From Rhizaria sp. SCN 62-66 (Eukaryota > Rhizaria, unplaced), in the NCBI GenBank assembly GCA_001724265.1, contig MEDY01000246.1:1-45620 (forward strand): a stretch of 45,620 nucleotides of DNA, written 5' to 3'. The position numbers were made by a program, and so were the translations under genes. This document shows, piece by piece, positions 1-11,316 of this stretch; the first letter of the stretch is position 1; each line of letters starts with the position of its first letter. The notes under the pieces were generated by a model. That model had not been told where the DNA came from. It did not search any database and was given only the letters and a program-made list of their open reading frames with translations.

Positions 1-1479
1 GCCGCCGAGGCCGCGCGCGCCGCCGCTGCGCGCGCCGCCTGCGCCGACTCGGCCGCGGCGGCCGAGCGCGCCGCGGCGGCCGCGGCTGCTGCCAAGGCAA
101 ACGCCGAAGCCGAGGCCGCGGCGGCCGCGGCGGCCGTCGCCGACGATCCGGCGCACGCGACTGGCGACCACGACTTTATCGACACGACCGCGAACGCCCG
201 CGGCGACAAGAGTGGCGCACAAGCGCCCGCGGGCGCAGGTGGAGAGAATGTTAGTGCCCCTGGTGTAAGTAGCGGCTCCGTCGTCGACAGCCTCAGCGAA
301 GACGGCGAGCGGCCTCTCGAGGTCACCGCTGACGCCGCCATTGCCACAGCCCCTGGCGCGGCGCCGGGCTCCGGTCTGGGTATCGCGAGCGCGAGGGCGA
401 GTGCGACTGCGACTGGGAGTGGCGGCGGCGGCGGTGGCAGTGGAGGCGGGGACGTGAGTGACCCGTCGCCGCTACCGCCGGGCGCGCGCGAGGCCGAGGC
501 GGGCGGGTCCGTTGCCGAGGTTGCCGCCTCGGCCGCGCTGTTCGCCAAGAAGCGTTACCGCAGTCGCAAGCAGCCGCAGCCGTCGCAGCAAAGCAAGAGC
601 GGCGCGAGTGGCAGCGGCAACAAGAAGGCAGCTCCGGCTGCACCGAGAGCTGGATCAGACTCAAACCCACCCAGCGTGAGTGCGCCGGCTCCTGTCACTG
701 TTACTACTGCTGTTGTTGCTCCTGCTGCTGCGAAGCCGAAGCACAAGGCCCCCTCGAAGACGATGTGGCTGCCGTTCTCGCTCACGATTCCCTGCGTGTG
801 CCTCGTCGGCGTCGGCCTCGAGGCCCCCGAGCGCTACCCTGCGCTCCCGCAGGCCTCGCGGCAGCACACCGCCGCCTCCGCTGCGAGTGCTAGTGCCGGA
901 GCCGGAGCCGCGGTCTCGGCCTCGCAGGGCGGCGCGGCGGCGCGTTCGCTGCGCGCAGTGGTGTCCGACGCAGCGGTGGCGGCGGCGGCCGAGGCGGCGC
1001 GGTGCGGGTCTCTGAGGTCGCTACGGCAGCTGGTGTGCGGGCGCGGCGGGCCGGACCCGTTGGAGCAAGAGGAATCTGCATTGCGCTACCCGCTGCCGTT
1101 GCATACACCCCAGCCTCAGTCTCAGCCTCAGTCTGAGCCGCAGCTGCAGTGTGATTCCAGCGCTGCTGCTGCGCCTGGCCATACAGGCGCTGACTCTGTC
1201 GCAGCCGATACTGCGAGCGCGCCGTCAGCTACGGGCGTGGGCCCCGGAGGCGCACTGTTGGTGTACCAGTCGGGCCCCAAGTATCTCATGTGGGGCATGA
1301 CCCTGCGCAACACTGGCACCTTTCTCCGCTGCCTTGGATACAGCGAGCTCTCGCGCCGCCTCCGCGGGGACCGTCGGCGCACGAAGCGCAAGTACGAGCT
1401 CTACTACAAGATTTCCGACGCCAGGGACGCCTTCGCCGAGTCAAAGCTCGGCGGCTGGCTGCTCAAGGCGCGCATGTGA
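1..1479 (+). CDS. 3' part of an unknown Ala/Ser/Gly-rich protein
   Basis: Frame 1 is open from the first base to a TGA at 1477-1479 (492 residues visible), so the gene begins left of the window. The first 150 or so residues are Ala-rich with scattered Glu/Arg and could be helical. They are followed by a Gly/Ser linker, a basic stretch (KKRYRSRK) and a short hydrophobic segment near residues 258-275 (LPFSLTIPCVCLVGVGL), too short and polar to call a membrane helix firmly. The last 75 residues are the only part with normal complexity, containing LMWGMTLRN and a charged tail with YELYYKISDARDAF; this is probably the folded domain. I recognise no family. The ATG at 454 is only the first internal Met, not a supported start. 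The gene converges on RSP3, with an AT-rich spacer between. Confidence 0.72.
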   Translation, partial: AAEAARAAAARAACADSAAAAERAAAAAAAAKANAEAEAAAAAAAVADDPAHATGDHDFIDTTANARGDKSGAQAPAGAGGENVSAPGVSSGSVVDSLSEDGERPLEVTADAAIATAPGAAPGSGLGIASARASATATGSGGGGGGSGGGDVSDPSPLPPGAREAEAGGSVAEVAASAALFAKKRYRSRKQPQPSQQSKSGASGSGNKKAAPAAPRAGSDSNPPSVSAPAPVTVTTAVVAPAAAKPKHKAPSKTMWLPFSLTIPCVCLVGVGLEAPERYPALPQASRQHTAASAASASAGAGAAVSASQGGAAARSLRAVVSDAAVAAAAEAARCGSLRSLRQLVCGRGGPDPLEQEESALRYPLPLHTPQPQSQPQSEPQLQCDSSAAAAPGHTGADSVAADTASAPSATGVGPGGALLVYQSGPKYLMWGMTLRNTGTFLRCLGYSELSRRLRGDRRRTKRKYELYYKISDARDAFAESKLGGWLLKARM

Positions 1480-2014
1480 GCGAGCAGCAACTAGAGGAAA
1501 GCAGTTAGTTTGACTTACTTGTGGGATTATCTTGTGATATTATTCACTTATGGCGACTAACTGTGGATATTTACTGACTATTCGATTTATTATATTTGTT
1601 TCAGTTAATTTTAGATTTTATCTTTGAATAAAAATGCTTTTTCTCAAGTAAATTCATTTGAAGTCCGTAATCAGACTTCCTTTAAGTTGAGTTTGTGCTT
1701 ACTTGTTGTACTTTAGGACATCGAAGGATTCTTAAAGATTTTAAAAAGTGGTTGACATTTTTATTGCGCGCACATATGCACGTACTTATAAGCTCAGTAG
1801 CAACAGGACATAGGCGCCGTCGCACAGGCCTGGCCAGTAACAAAGTCGTATCATGTTGGGCCGCACTGGAGAGAGACTAAAAGATAAACAGGAACAAAGA
1901 AAAGCTTCGGGGCTCATAGGCGGACAGACAGCTAGGTAGATCATATATTAATATAATATCTTGCATCATCGTATTATATCATATCGGCGTGACATCATAA
2001 CGCGTTCAAGTCGC
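1480..2014. other. convergent intergenic spacer
   Basis: About 535 bases between two convergent stop codons, clearly more AT-rich than the flanking exons. It presumably holds the 3' UTRs and polyadenylation sites of both genes. I see no ORF with coding character, RNA gene or repeat in it. Confidence 0.6.
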
Positions 2015-3328
2015 TCACTGCTCGTCGGCATCAATGACGCCGTCCTCGCCGTCCTGCTCCAGCTCCCCGTCGGCGCCATCGTCGCCCTCGCCCGCCGCGT
2101 CGCCCTCGCCCGCGAGCGAGTCGGTGTCGCCCTGTTCACGCGCCACGCGTTCGCGTTCTTCACGCTCGGCGGCCTCGGCCTCGGCCACCACGCGCGCCGC
2201 CTCGGCCGCCGCGGCCTCGGCCTCGGCTAGCGCGCGCTCGCGGGCCTCGCGCTCCTCGCGCGCCTGCTTGGCGGCCGCGCGCCGCTCCGCTTCAGCGATC
2301 TCGGCCTTGCGCGCGCGGTCGTCGAACACCGACTTGACCGCCGAAAGCACGAGCGCGTCCGTCACACGCTGCGCGCCGCGCACGGCCTCGACGCGCGCCT
2401 CCACCTCGGCCTGCAACCAGGGCAGGAAGACTGTCTGCACGTCGCGCGCCGTGGGGTCCACCAGCGCGCCCGCGGCCTCGAGCTTTGCCAGCACCGAGTC
2501 CTGCAGCCCCGACAGGTAACGCTTGGCGGCGGTGCGCGCGGCCAGCTTGGCCTTGAGCGCGGCCTCGGCGGCGGCAGCCGCACGCGCCTGCTCAAGGCGG
2601 CGCTCCTTCTCCTCGTGGCGGCGCAGGTTGGCCTGCTCCAGGCGTTGCGCCTCGGCCACCATGAGGTCGCGAACCTCCTCGTGCGCGCGCACGCGGGCCT
2701 CGAGGTTCTTGGTTTCCTCCTCCTCGGCCACCTCGGCGAGCCCCTGAAACAGCGCCTTGCCGAGTAGCGCCTCGACCAGCGGCTGTGCGGCGAGAGGGAA
2801 GGAGAAAAGCTCGCCCTGCTCGATCGCTGTCGCGCGGTCGACGCCGCGCCGGGGCGGGATGAACATCACCGGCACGGGCTTGTCAGAGTCCACGTCGTCC
2901 GTCTGCAGCCCCACGTCGCGCTCCTGCACCTGGCCCACCAGCTCCTCCAGGTAGTCGTCGGTCTGCGCCGCCGCCGACGCCTGCGGACGGCCCATCGCGC
3001 TCAGCGTCTGGCCCGCCGCAGCGGAGCTAGAGCCCGCGGCCCCGCCGGCGCGGCGGCTGGTGCGGCCCAGCGTGGCGTTGTTGGCGCCGCCCGTGGCCGA
3101 GTGGCGGAAGGACTGGTTGTAGGCGCGCGTGGCGGCCTGCGCGGCGGCCTGCGCCTGGAGCTGGTTGAGCGTGGTGATGGCGGCAGCGTAGGTGTTGCCG
3201 CGGACCACGCGCCGGTCGTTGTGGATGTTGACGGGCTTCGCGGGCTGCTGGTCGCGGTACGCCGCGCCGCGAGACACAGCCGTCGCCGCCATCACGGGCT
3301 GTGGTGCCGACTGGTACTGGTAGCTCAT
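2015..3328 (-). CDS. RSPH3: radial spoke head protein 3 (RSP3/RSPH3), A-kinase anchor of the axoneme
   Basis: A single-exon gene of 437 residues ending in TGA. RSP3 is the dimeric scaffold of axonemal radial spokes: it anchors the spoke stalk to the doublet microtubule and binds RIIa/DPY-30 domains. The family signature is plain. A DRRVVRGNTYA motif lies near residues 39-49. Paired VGLQTDD-type motifs follow around 125-145, then the PPRRGVDRATAIEQGELFSF block and a PLVEALLGKALFQGLAEV helix. After these comes a long charged helix (EEEETKNLEARVRAHEE, then RRHEEKERR), and the RYLSGLQDSVL and RDVQTVFLPWL blocks. The Ala/Glu/Arg-rich coiled coil after about residue 330 ends in an acidic Asp/Glu/Gly tail. 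The ATG at 3328 gives MSYQYQ and leaves the conserved part a short, usual distance from the N terminus. The gene is divergent from AP2S1 and implies motile 9+2 cilia or flagella. Confidence 0.95.
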   Translation of the reverse strand: MSYQYQSAPQPVMAATAVSRGAAYRDQQPAKPVNIHNDRRVVRGNTYAAAITTLNQLQAQAAAQAATRAYNQSFRHSATGGANNATLGRTSRRAGGAAGSSSAAAGQTLSAMGRPQASAAAQTDDYLEELVGQVQERDVGLQTDDVDSDKPVPVMFIPPRRGVDRATAIEQGELFSFPLAAQPLVEALLGKALFQGLAEVAEEEETKNLEARVRAHEEVRDLMVAEAQRLEQANLRRHEEKERRLEQARAAAAAEAALKAKLAARTAAKRYLSGLQDSVLAKLEAAGALVDPTARDVQTVFLPWLQAEVEARVEAVRGAQRVTDALVLSAVKSVFDDRARKAEIAEAERRAAAKQAREEREARERALAEAEAAAAEAARVVAEAEAAEREERERVAREQGDTDSLAGEGDAAGEGDDGADGELEQDGEDGVIDADEQ

Positions 3329-3925
3329 GTTGGGGATGTTAGAAGAGCGTGTGTGAGTGCTGCAAGTTAGTTTGCTGCGGTGAAGCTTCCTCCTGGATTG
3401 CTCAACAAAAGTGAGGTCGAAAGGAGTTGGGGCGAGAGGGGTAGTGCCGGGGAACGGGACTAACGCAGGACTTAGGGTTAACTATTGAGCACGACAATTG
3501 GTGTGGTAGTTCGCTGTGTTTGAAAAAACCTATTGGGGCGTAGCCAGGAGTGGAAACGGGTGACATGCCAAGGTTGGGATCGTGTGAGAAGGGGTCAAAT
3601 GAAAGCAACGCACTGCAAGTCAGGACTCGTTCCTATGATTCCAGAAAAAAATTATAAGCCGAACCAAAATACAACAATATTAGAAATTCAAGGAGACCAC
3701 CAATAACGGTCACCCAGAGGCAAACGTAGGCCTTTTAGGCTGGGCTTAGACGTTTCTCCACTGGTGAACGGCTCTAGACGGCAGCCGGAAGTATGGCCGC
3801 TAGCGTTGTGTGTGTGTGTGACTGTGTCTCTGCCGACTGGGCTCGAGCGACCGACTGCCAGAGAGATGAGGGAAAACGAGGATAAATCAGTTGTTTTCTT
3901 CGCAGAAACACGGAGTGGTTGAACA
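3329..3925. promoter_or_regulatory. divergent promoter region between RSPH3 and AP2S1
   Basis: 597 bases separate the two divergent start codons, so both promoters and 5' UTRs must lie here. The stretch has mixed composition, a (GT)n run near 3808-3822 and an imperfect inverted repeat around 3721-3756 (AAACGT pairing with ACGTTT). I can point to no specific core element. The promoter role is inferred from gene layout only. Confidence 0.4.
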
Positions 3926-4775
3926 ATGGTACGTGCTTACGCAATTGATCTCGAGCGCTTATATAACCTATTTCTTTTATGATTCTTCCTTACGGACATA
4001 AGACTCACATCTGACCCCTTTTTGCCCACCCTTTCCGTGACATTCGCATGGCATGCAGATTCACTTCTTCCTGATGCAGAACCGCCAGGGCAAGACCCGC
4101 ATGGCCAAGTACTACAGCGCCTTCGAGATGGACGAGCGCCAGCAGCTTGAGGTTCGTCTCATACCACGTTTAGCTTTCCTGCTTATACCATGATTCGCTC
4201 TCCCAGCCAACTCACATCCCTACATCCATCCTCACTCCATACTTCGTTCCTCTTCATTCTCCATGTCGTCTCGCGTCGACCTGCGAGTGTAGAAGGAGGT
4301 GCACAAGATCGTCACCACTCGTGACAAGCGCTTTTCGAGCATTATTGAGTTCCGCAACTACAAGCTCGTCTACCGCCGCTACGCGTCGCTCTACATCAGC
4401 TTCTGCCTCGACGTCAACGACAACGAGCTGCTCTACCTGGCCACCATCCACCTCTTCATCGAGCTCCTCGACAAGTACTTCGAGCCCGTCTGCGAGGTTG
4501 ACCTCCTCCTCCAATTCAACAAGGTACGTACACGCAGACACGCACTTTCACCATGCTTCCATCGCTTACCCAGACAGTCGGCTAATTATGCTTTCACACT
4601 TGCTTTGTTTCGTCACGTTCTCACGTTGCTATTCTGCTGCTCTCTTTGTTTGTTTCCCTTCCCTACGCAGATCTACACGATGGTGGACGAAATGTTTCTC
4701 GCGGGCGAGGTCCAGGAGACGTCGAAGCGCGTCATGCTCGACCGCATCGCCGAGATCGAGCGCATCGAGTCGTAA
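3926..4775 (+). CDS. AP2S1: AP-2 clathrin adaptor complex, sigma subunit (four exons)
   Basis: The small sigma chain of the AP-2 complex, which works in clathrin-mediated endocytosis at the plasma membrane. Exons are 3926-3928, 4059-4151, 4293-4523 and 4671-4775, giving 143 residues and a TAA stop; the family is usually about 142. Exon 1 is only the ATG: the donor GTACGT follows it directly and the acceptor GCATGCAG precedes ATTCACTTC, giving the family start M-I-x-F. Exon 2 has QNRQGKTRMAKYY. Exon 3 has TTRDKRFSSIIEFRNYKLVYRRYASLY, then CLDVNDNELLYLATIHLFIELLDKYF and CEVDLLLQFNK. Exon 4 has IYTMVDEMFLAGEVQETSK. Every junction is in phase 0. Introns are 130, 141 and 147 nt with donors GTACGT, GTTCGT and GTACGT. 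An alternative start at the ATG at 4054 would add Gln after Met but breaks the family N terminus. Confidence 0.96.
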
Positions 4776-5541
4776 AGCACTGGCGCGCACTGCATTCACT
4801 GTATTGACGCAGCGTAGGCACACCACACTGTGACCAGTACATGATGACTTGTTTCTGTTTCTGATGCTCGATGACGCGCGACCGCGAGGACAGTTTCAGC
4901 CGCGTTCTGTGGCGCGCTGCACACAGTACCAGAGATGAGATTGCTTCAGAGCATATTGCACGCGCTCTTACGCTGCTCTCTCTCTATCTTCTCCTCTGCG
5001 ACTGCATTGTCTCGCTTAGCTTTGCTTTATTTTACCCACCCTGTTACATATAGACTGATACTGAACAATCAACGACACACACACACATGCAATATGTGTG
5101 AGGATTACACTACAATGTTGAACCACCATCAAGTTCAATCACAACAACAATACAAACCTAGATTCGATTCGTTTACTCTCAACAGCACAGCAATTCTTCG
5201 GCTAGCGTGATTAATTCAGCAGAATACGATGCTAGTGTTACATTGCTTCGAGCTTGCTTTTCGTATGAAGGTTCTTTGTATCTTTGCAGGTGACAGCAGA
5301 AGTGTGCCGTTATCACGATGACTGTTCGCTACTTCTTGAGGCAGCCTCTTTGCTTCGAATTATATATCAGGGACAATAAGGTAAGGAATTCATTAATTGA
5401 TTAGTTGACAAACAAGTAAATTCATGGATCTTTAAGGTAATGTGTTTTTTCTTTTAAAAAAATAGCAGGCATGGTGGGTGGGATGAACTGCGCACCATGC
5501 TCCAGTCGTGTAGCTTCGTAGCGCCCTCACAGTCACTGCCT
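4776..5541. other. convergent intergenic spacer
   Basis: 766 bases between the AP2S1 stop and the MORN-RING stop. It is AT-rich, especially after 5040, with a short CA-rich run near 5078-5094. No coding frame with believable composition, tRNA-like arm or repeat was seen. Confidence 0.55.
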
Positions 5542-6225
5542 TCACGCGTGGTAGATCTTGATGACGTCATCAATATGCGCCCTGCAGATGGGGCAGCGAT
5601 CAAGGTGCTCTGAGCAGCGCATGCACGTGGCGACGTGGCCGCAGCGCACTAGCGCGCAGTCGATCTCGGCCGCGTAGCACACCTTGCACATAGACGACCC
5701 GCCCAGACCGCCGGCGCCGCCATGAGCGACATTCACGACGCTACCATTCCCAATCCCGCCCATGGTCACGCTGTTGCTGGCGGTCGCATGCGCGTTAGAG
5801 TCGAAGGCGGTAGTCGCCGGGAGCCCGTAGGACTGCGCGACGGCCTGCACGAGCGCGCGCGTCGACTGCGGCGCAGCGAGGCTTACACCCACGGCCATCA
5901 TCTCGCTGCCCACAGTCATCAGCTGCGTGCTGTTCGGACTGCCGCTGTTGTTGCTGCTGTCGGTGTCGTTGGCGTCGCTGTGGGGCGTGGGAAGGGCGGT
6001 GGAGCTCAGCAGCGGCGGCAGCGCACCGTTGGTAGAGTGACCGTGACCGTGACCGTAAGCATTGTTGCTGTTGCTGTTGAGGTTGATGTGACTGTGGGTC
6101 GCGGGCTGGATGGGAGTGAAAGGGGCCGCCTTGCACACACCCATAGTGTGCTGCTGCTGATGCTGCTGAGCAGGAGCAAAGCTGCCAAACGCAAACTGAC
6201 TGTGGGCACCATTAGCTGCTGCAGT

Positions 6226-6270
<45 letters not shown>

Positions 6271-9200
6271 GGAGACACCGTAGCCACTGCTGCCGAAGCC
6301 CTGCCCGAACGCGAAGCCCTGCCCCGCAGAATTGCCGTGCGTCGCCGCGTGGTGATTGTGACCGTGACCGTGACCGTGTGCGTGTGCGTGTCCGTCGCCG
6401 CCGTCGATGTCGATGTCAAGCACGAGCGCGTTGAGCGCCGTCTGCAGCTGCGTCTGCCGCGCCATGAGCGCCACGATCTCCGGATGCAGCTGCGCCAGCG
6501 CCAACCGCCACTCGCGCAGCGTCGCCTGCATCGTCTCCAGCACCGGCGACAGCGCAGCCGCGGCCGCCGCAGACTCGCTGCCACTGCAGTTGCCGTTGCC
6601 GTTGCCATTGCTCGGGCTGGCAGAGTCGGGGCTGGCGCTGAGGCCGGCCCCGGCGGCGGCGGCGGCCGCAGCCGCGGCGGCGGCAGCGGCGCTGTCCACA
6701 CTCACATCGAGCGCGTTGCCCTCGTCGTCGACGCCCGTCTTGGCGCTCGTGGTCACTCCTGAGGAGGCCGCGGCGGCCCAGCCGGCGGCGCGCGCGCGGT
6801 CGACGCACTGCGCGAGCAGCGCCTGTCGGTGCGCGGCGTACTCGGCCTGGCCGCGCGCGATGAAGCTCTTGAGCTGTAGCGCCTGGCCCTGCAGCGACGT
6901 CAGCCGCGAGCCCACCGTGGCCAAGTCAGCCTGCAGGGCATCCGCGGTAGAGCTGGAGCTGGAGCTGGAGTTGGCGTTCGCGGAGTGAGCGTTCGTGGCT
7001 GAGCCGGAGGACGAGAGAGTCGCAAAGATACTGTGGCCGGCAGCCGTCGCGACAGGCGAGGTCGTTACGGCGCTGGTGACCGAGCTGGCGAGCGACCCGT
7101 TGGTCCCCGCGCTCTGGCTAGAGTGGCCAGAGAGCGGCAGGGAAGCGGCGGCGGAGAGTGAGCGCGCGGTCGAGTCGTCGTGACTGAGCTCGCGGGACAT
7201 CTCGCCGCCGCCGCCGCCGCCGCACAGCACGACGGTGGCGGCGCTCGAGTGTGCGCTGGCAACGGAGTCGTCACACGCCGCGGCGCCGTCGTCGCAGTCG
7301 TCCGCCGAGTGGTGCCCATGACCGTGCACGTGACCGTGGGCAGCGGCGTTGGCACTCTGTGCGAGGTCGTCGTCGCCACTGCCGGCGGCAGCAGCGGCTG
7401 CGGCGGCGAGGGCGGCCTCGAACGCGGTCTGCGCCGAATCGTCCGCCGCGGTCACCGCAGCCGCTGCGGCGGCGGCCGAAGCGACGGCGGCGGCGGCGCG
7501 CGCCCCCGCGGTGCCCGGGGCCGGAAACACCACCTTGAGCAGTGCGACGACCTCTTCCGCGGTGGCGGGGTGGCGGCCGCCGTTAACGCGCGCGACCAGC
7601 GCCCGCGTCTGCGCCTCGGTCGCCCCCAGCGTCTGCGACTGGGACAGCGAGACACTGTGCATGTCGTGCTGCTGTTGGGCGTCGTCGGGCGCGAGCAGCG
7701 GCAGCAGGCGGAGCGCGAGCTCGGGCAGCGCGGCCCACAGCGGCTGGTCCTTGTGCGGGGCCGCCTCGCCAGCGTACCACGCCACCAGGTCCACGTCATT
7801 ACCCGTCGCAGTCGCGGTTGCCGCGCTGTGGCCCGCGCCGTTGTGGTGCTCGGCGTCGGCGTCGCCGTCCGCGGCGGCCTCGGCCTCCTCGGCGACGGGC
7901 TCAGCCTCGGCCTCGAGCGCGGCGGCGGGGACCCCGACCGAGGCGCCGTGCTCGGCAGTCGTCCGCAGCGTGCGCACGGGCCGCAGCAGAGACTGCGTGC
8001 GCAGGAGCCGCCGCCCGTAGGCCCAGAGCTCGAGGAACGAGTGCCCGCCCTGGGTCACGACAGCGCGTCCGTGCTTGAGGCCCGCGCGGTAGAAGGCCAG
8101 CGACACGCTGCCGTCGGCCCGGTAGTACGTCCCGCGCCCTTCCTGGCGGCCAGAAAGCCAGAAGCCGGTGAAGTGCTCGCCCGACTGCCACTTGTAGGTG
8201 CCGTAGCCGTGGCGCAGGTCGCCGCGGTAGCCGCCGGTGTGGACGTCGCCGGAGGCGAAGCGCTTGGAGCCGAAGCCGTGGGCGCAGTCGTTGGACCAGG
8301 AGCCCTCGTACGAGTCGCCGTTGGCCATGTACTGTGTTGTTGAACAGAAATAACAGCACAAGGATTCGAGAAAAAAGGTTAGCGATTCGATAAACACAAC
8401 GATTAAGGTCAAAGGGGAAATCTAACTTTCAGTTCGATTCGTAACACAGATTGTAAGTCTCGGGTTCATAGAGTCAACGTACTTTAGTGCCCTTACCGTG
8501 GAGCCTGCCGCAGCTCCATTCGCCTTCGTAGCGGTCGCCGCAGGCCCAGTGGTAGACGCCGTAGCCATGCCGCTGGTCGTCTACGTACGCGCCCTCGTGC
8601 CAGTCGCCAGACTTAAACGTCTATGTGGTCGCGATAGCAATAGCAAAACGAGCAGAAAGCATGTACAAAGCACATCATATTAGAGAATATGTGAGAAGAC
8701 AACATGCAACAAAATAAGACAAACATTTTTAAACTGGTGACTACCAACAAACAATTTGTCATCAACATGCAGAAAAACAAATTGTAGATCACTGCGTACC
8801 TTGTAGCCGTGCCCGCTGGATTTGTCAGCAACCCAGCCGCCCTCGTAGACGTCGCCGTTGGCGAGCTCCCTGCGTCCGTGGCCCTGCATCTTGCCCTGCT
8901 CCCACTGGCCCGTGTACGAGTCGCCGCACGCCCACACGAACGTGCCTTCGCCGTGCATGCGGTCGCCGGCCCAGCCGCCCGTGTAGCAGTCGCCGTTGGC
9001 CCAGCTGTAGCGGCCGAGTCCGTGGCGCCGGTCCGCGCGCCAGTCGCCATCGTAGCAATCGCCCGCGGGGTTGCGGTACAGCCCGTGGCCCGTGCGGCGC
9101 CGCGTGACCGGGCAGACAAGCCCCTCGAAGTGCGAGCCGTCGCTGAAGGTCTTGGACACGCGCTTCAGGCCTGCGGTCGTAGCGGCCGCAGACGCCGTGT

Positions 9201-10317
9201 TCGGAATACCAGTCGCAGCCGACGGATCAGCGTTTGAGTGAGAGCTGTTGTTGCTATTGTTGTAGAACGACAGAACCGATGGGACGACGACGTGGTCAGC
9301 ATTGGCAGTGTTCGAGCTGCTCGTGTTTGAGCTATCCGTGTTGTCAGCGCAGTCCATGGCGGTGACCGTGGGCCCAGCAGTCGCAGCCGCCGCAGCGTGA
9401 GCACCCGCCATAGCATCACTGACGTCGCTCACAATGTCGCTCGCGTTCGCGCTACTGCTGCTGCTGCTGCTGCTGCTGCTGATGTCAGAGTCAGCGTCAG
9501 CGTCGGCCATGTCGGAGCTGCCGTTGGCTGAGCTCGCAGTCGCAAGCGCGGGGCCGTACAGAGGCAGCTTCTGAGACTGCGAGTGGGGAAAGGCAACGTT
9601 CTCCTTGCCATTGGCAAACACCGCCGTCGTAGAGGCGTTTCTAGCGATATTGCCCGCCTTTGAGCTTGCAAACGAAGCACTGTTGCTGGTATACAGCAGC
9701 TGCGGCTGTTGCTGGGGACGCTGCCTCTGGCTAAACGACTGAGAATGTGCTAAGGGCTGAGTTTGGCTCTGGTTGCTGTTGTAGGCGAACGGCGAGCCGA
9801 GCAGCCCAGCACCGCTGGCGTTCGCCCCGGCCACAGCACTGTTGGCACAAGTGACCGCGTTGGCGCTGCTGCTGTGTGGATTGTGATTGTGGACGTGGCT
9901 GTGCAGCGCGTTACCGGATTGCAGCGGCGTAAACGGCACGCGCGCCGGCCCCGCAACAGCGCCCGCACCGCACACCACAGCGTCCGCAGCGTTGACGTTG
10001 CTGTTGGAGTGGGCGTTGGCGTGGTAGGCGGTGACCGAGGCCGTGAAGGAGACCGACGCCAGCGAGGCGGGCGCGGGTCCTGCGGTCTGCGCGCTGCGCG
10101 ACGAGCGAGAAAAGAGCGCGCCAGCAAAATACGGCCGCTGCTCGGGCCCCGCAGTGCCGGCGCTGTTGCTGGAACTCGCTAGTGCCTGCGCGTGCGACTG
10201 TGTGAAGTGCGGTGAGTCCTGCGGGGCTGCGGCGGAGATGTGCGCAGCGGAGTCGTCGTCCATGGCCACTGTGGAACGCGCAAATGCGGGCTCGGTGGCC
10301 GCAAAGGAGTGCGACAT
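5542..10317 (-). CDS. MORN-repeat protein with C-terminal RING finger (three exons)
   Basis: Exons on the minus strand are 10317-8800, 8620-8483 and 8331-5542, giving 1,481 residues and a TGA stop. Introns are 179 nt (donor GTACGC) and 151 nt (donor GTACGT), both phase 0. Residues 1-390 are Ser/Ala/Asn-rich low complexity. About ten tandem MORN repeats follow from about 392 to 625, of the form YxGxWxxxxxHGxGxYxxxxGD, and cross both introns without a break, which confirms the splicing. A long Ala/His/Ser-rich linker with a poly-Ala tract follows. The C terminus is a C3HC4 RING finger at 1434-1468 (CKVC, RCGH, CMRC, CPIC), followed by IDDVIKIYHA. MORN repeats usually bind membranes or scaffold cytoskeletal structures, and RING fingers of this compact type act as E3 ubiquitin ligases; a membrane- or cilium-tethered E3 is an inference. 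An alternative donor at 8496 in exon 2 would break the MORN frame. Confidence 0.9.
6221..6269. repeat. (CAG)n microsatellite inside the MORN-RING gene
   Basis: An almost pure CAG run of about 14 units on the plus strand; on the coding (minus) strand it is read as GCT codons and gives a poly-Ala tract of about 15 residues. Slippage-prone and probably length-variable. Confidence 0.9.
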
Positions 10318-11316
10318 CGGCGAGCAAGACGATACTGTTAGTTTGATTGATGTAGAGTTAGCGGTGTCGGTTAGGGGTTTTGGAAGGGGGTGTCAGTGAA
10401 GACAGAAGGGGATGTGGCAAACAGACAAGGCAAGGGCGCAAGAAGAAGCGCGTGTGCTGTGCCTTGTGCCGGTAGGAGAGGACTCTAGCGGAGAGAGGGC
10501 GAGCGCTCTGTCAGTAAAGACGCCGCGAGTCTGGTCCCGAAGGCTAGGAGTCGGTTAGGTTCAGGAGGACAGGGGGTCGAGGGTGAGTCGTGTTCGAGGG
10601 GATAAGAAACACCAATTTAAACTATTTCGTAATAAAAGACGTGTTATAACTGCTAAACCATAATATCAGGCGTGAATTTGAATAGAGATCTAGAACCATT
10701 GTCATCGGTCAAGGAATATGACCAATTGGGGGTTAACGACATCCTTCGCTTGAGGGCTATCTTTGACCACGAAAATAACAGTGAAATACCACTCCAAACC
10801 ATAAAGAAACATTAAGGCCTCTTATAATAACACACATTAATTTGGAAACACAGGTTTAATTCTTAACCACATGACTATTCGCGGAGAGAAATCAAAAACC
10901 CTAACTCGTCACTTTCGAATATGAACCCCAGATTTGAACATTTTGACTGTGGGCAGGTTTGGGAGCTCGCCGCCGTGACTGTGAGCGTCTCGAATAGTTC
11001 GCTCTCTGACAGTGCCAATGTCCGTGGTGTTAAGCTAGAGAAACATTTTTTCAATATTGTATTTGTCACTCGGTTCATAATTATCGTAACACCGCCAATT
11101 CTCACATAACTGATGTATCTCCTCCAGATATCGCCTGAAAGCAAACCTCACGTTGCAGTTACACTAAGACGACACTCACCACCCTTCCGACACACCCACA
11201 GCGAGGAGAGCAATAACGACTTGAATTCCGAGTTTTAACATCAAAACATCACAAAGTTAAATAATATCCGCACTTCTCTCACGCGCAATATTCCACATTC
11301 CATTCTTCTTCGCTCT
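10318..11316. other. intergenic region upstream of the MORN-RING gene
   Basis: About 1 kb between two minus-strand genes. The part next to 10317 is G-rich and probably holds the promoter and 5' UTR of the MORN-RING gene; 10610-11280 is AT-rich. The longest ORFs here (about 89 codons on the minus strand, 62 on the plus) have no recognisable domain or splice context. I call nothing in it. Confidence 0.5.

Noticed and set aside
3650-3810. 5S rRNA-like sequence on the minus strand (CGGCCATAC and GGGTGACCG at about the right spacing, T-run after)
   Set aside because: The putative 5' and 3' ends do not pair to form helix I, helix II/III pairing is poor, and the T-run is about 35 nt too far. Probably chance within a promoter region.
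5722-8343. Long plus-strand ORFs opposite the MORN-RING gene (up to 387 codons), and similar antisense ORFs over other genes
   Set aside because: They are Arg/Gly/Ala-rich shadows produced by high GC third positions; none has a domain, splice context or continuity.
10875-11144. 89-codon minus-strand ORF in the 10.3-11.3 kb spacer
   Set aside because: AT-rich, no domain, composition unlike the coding exons of the window.
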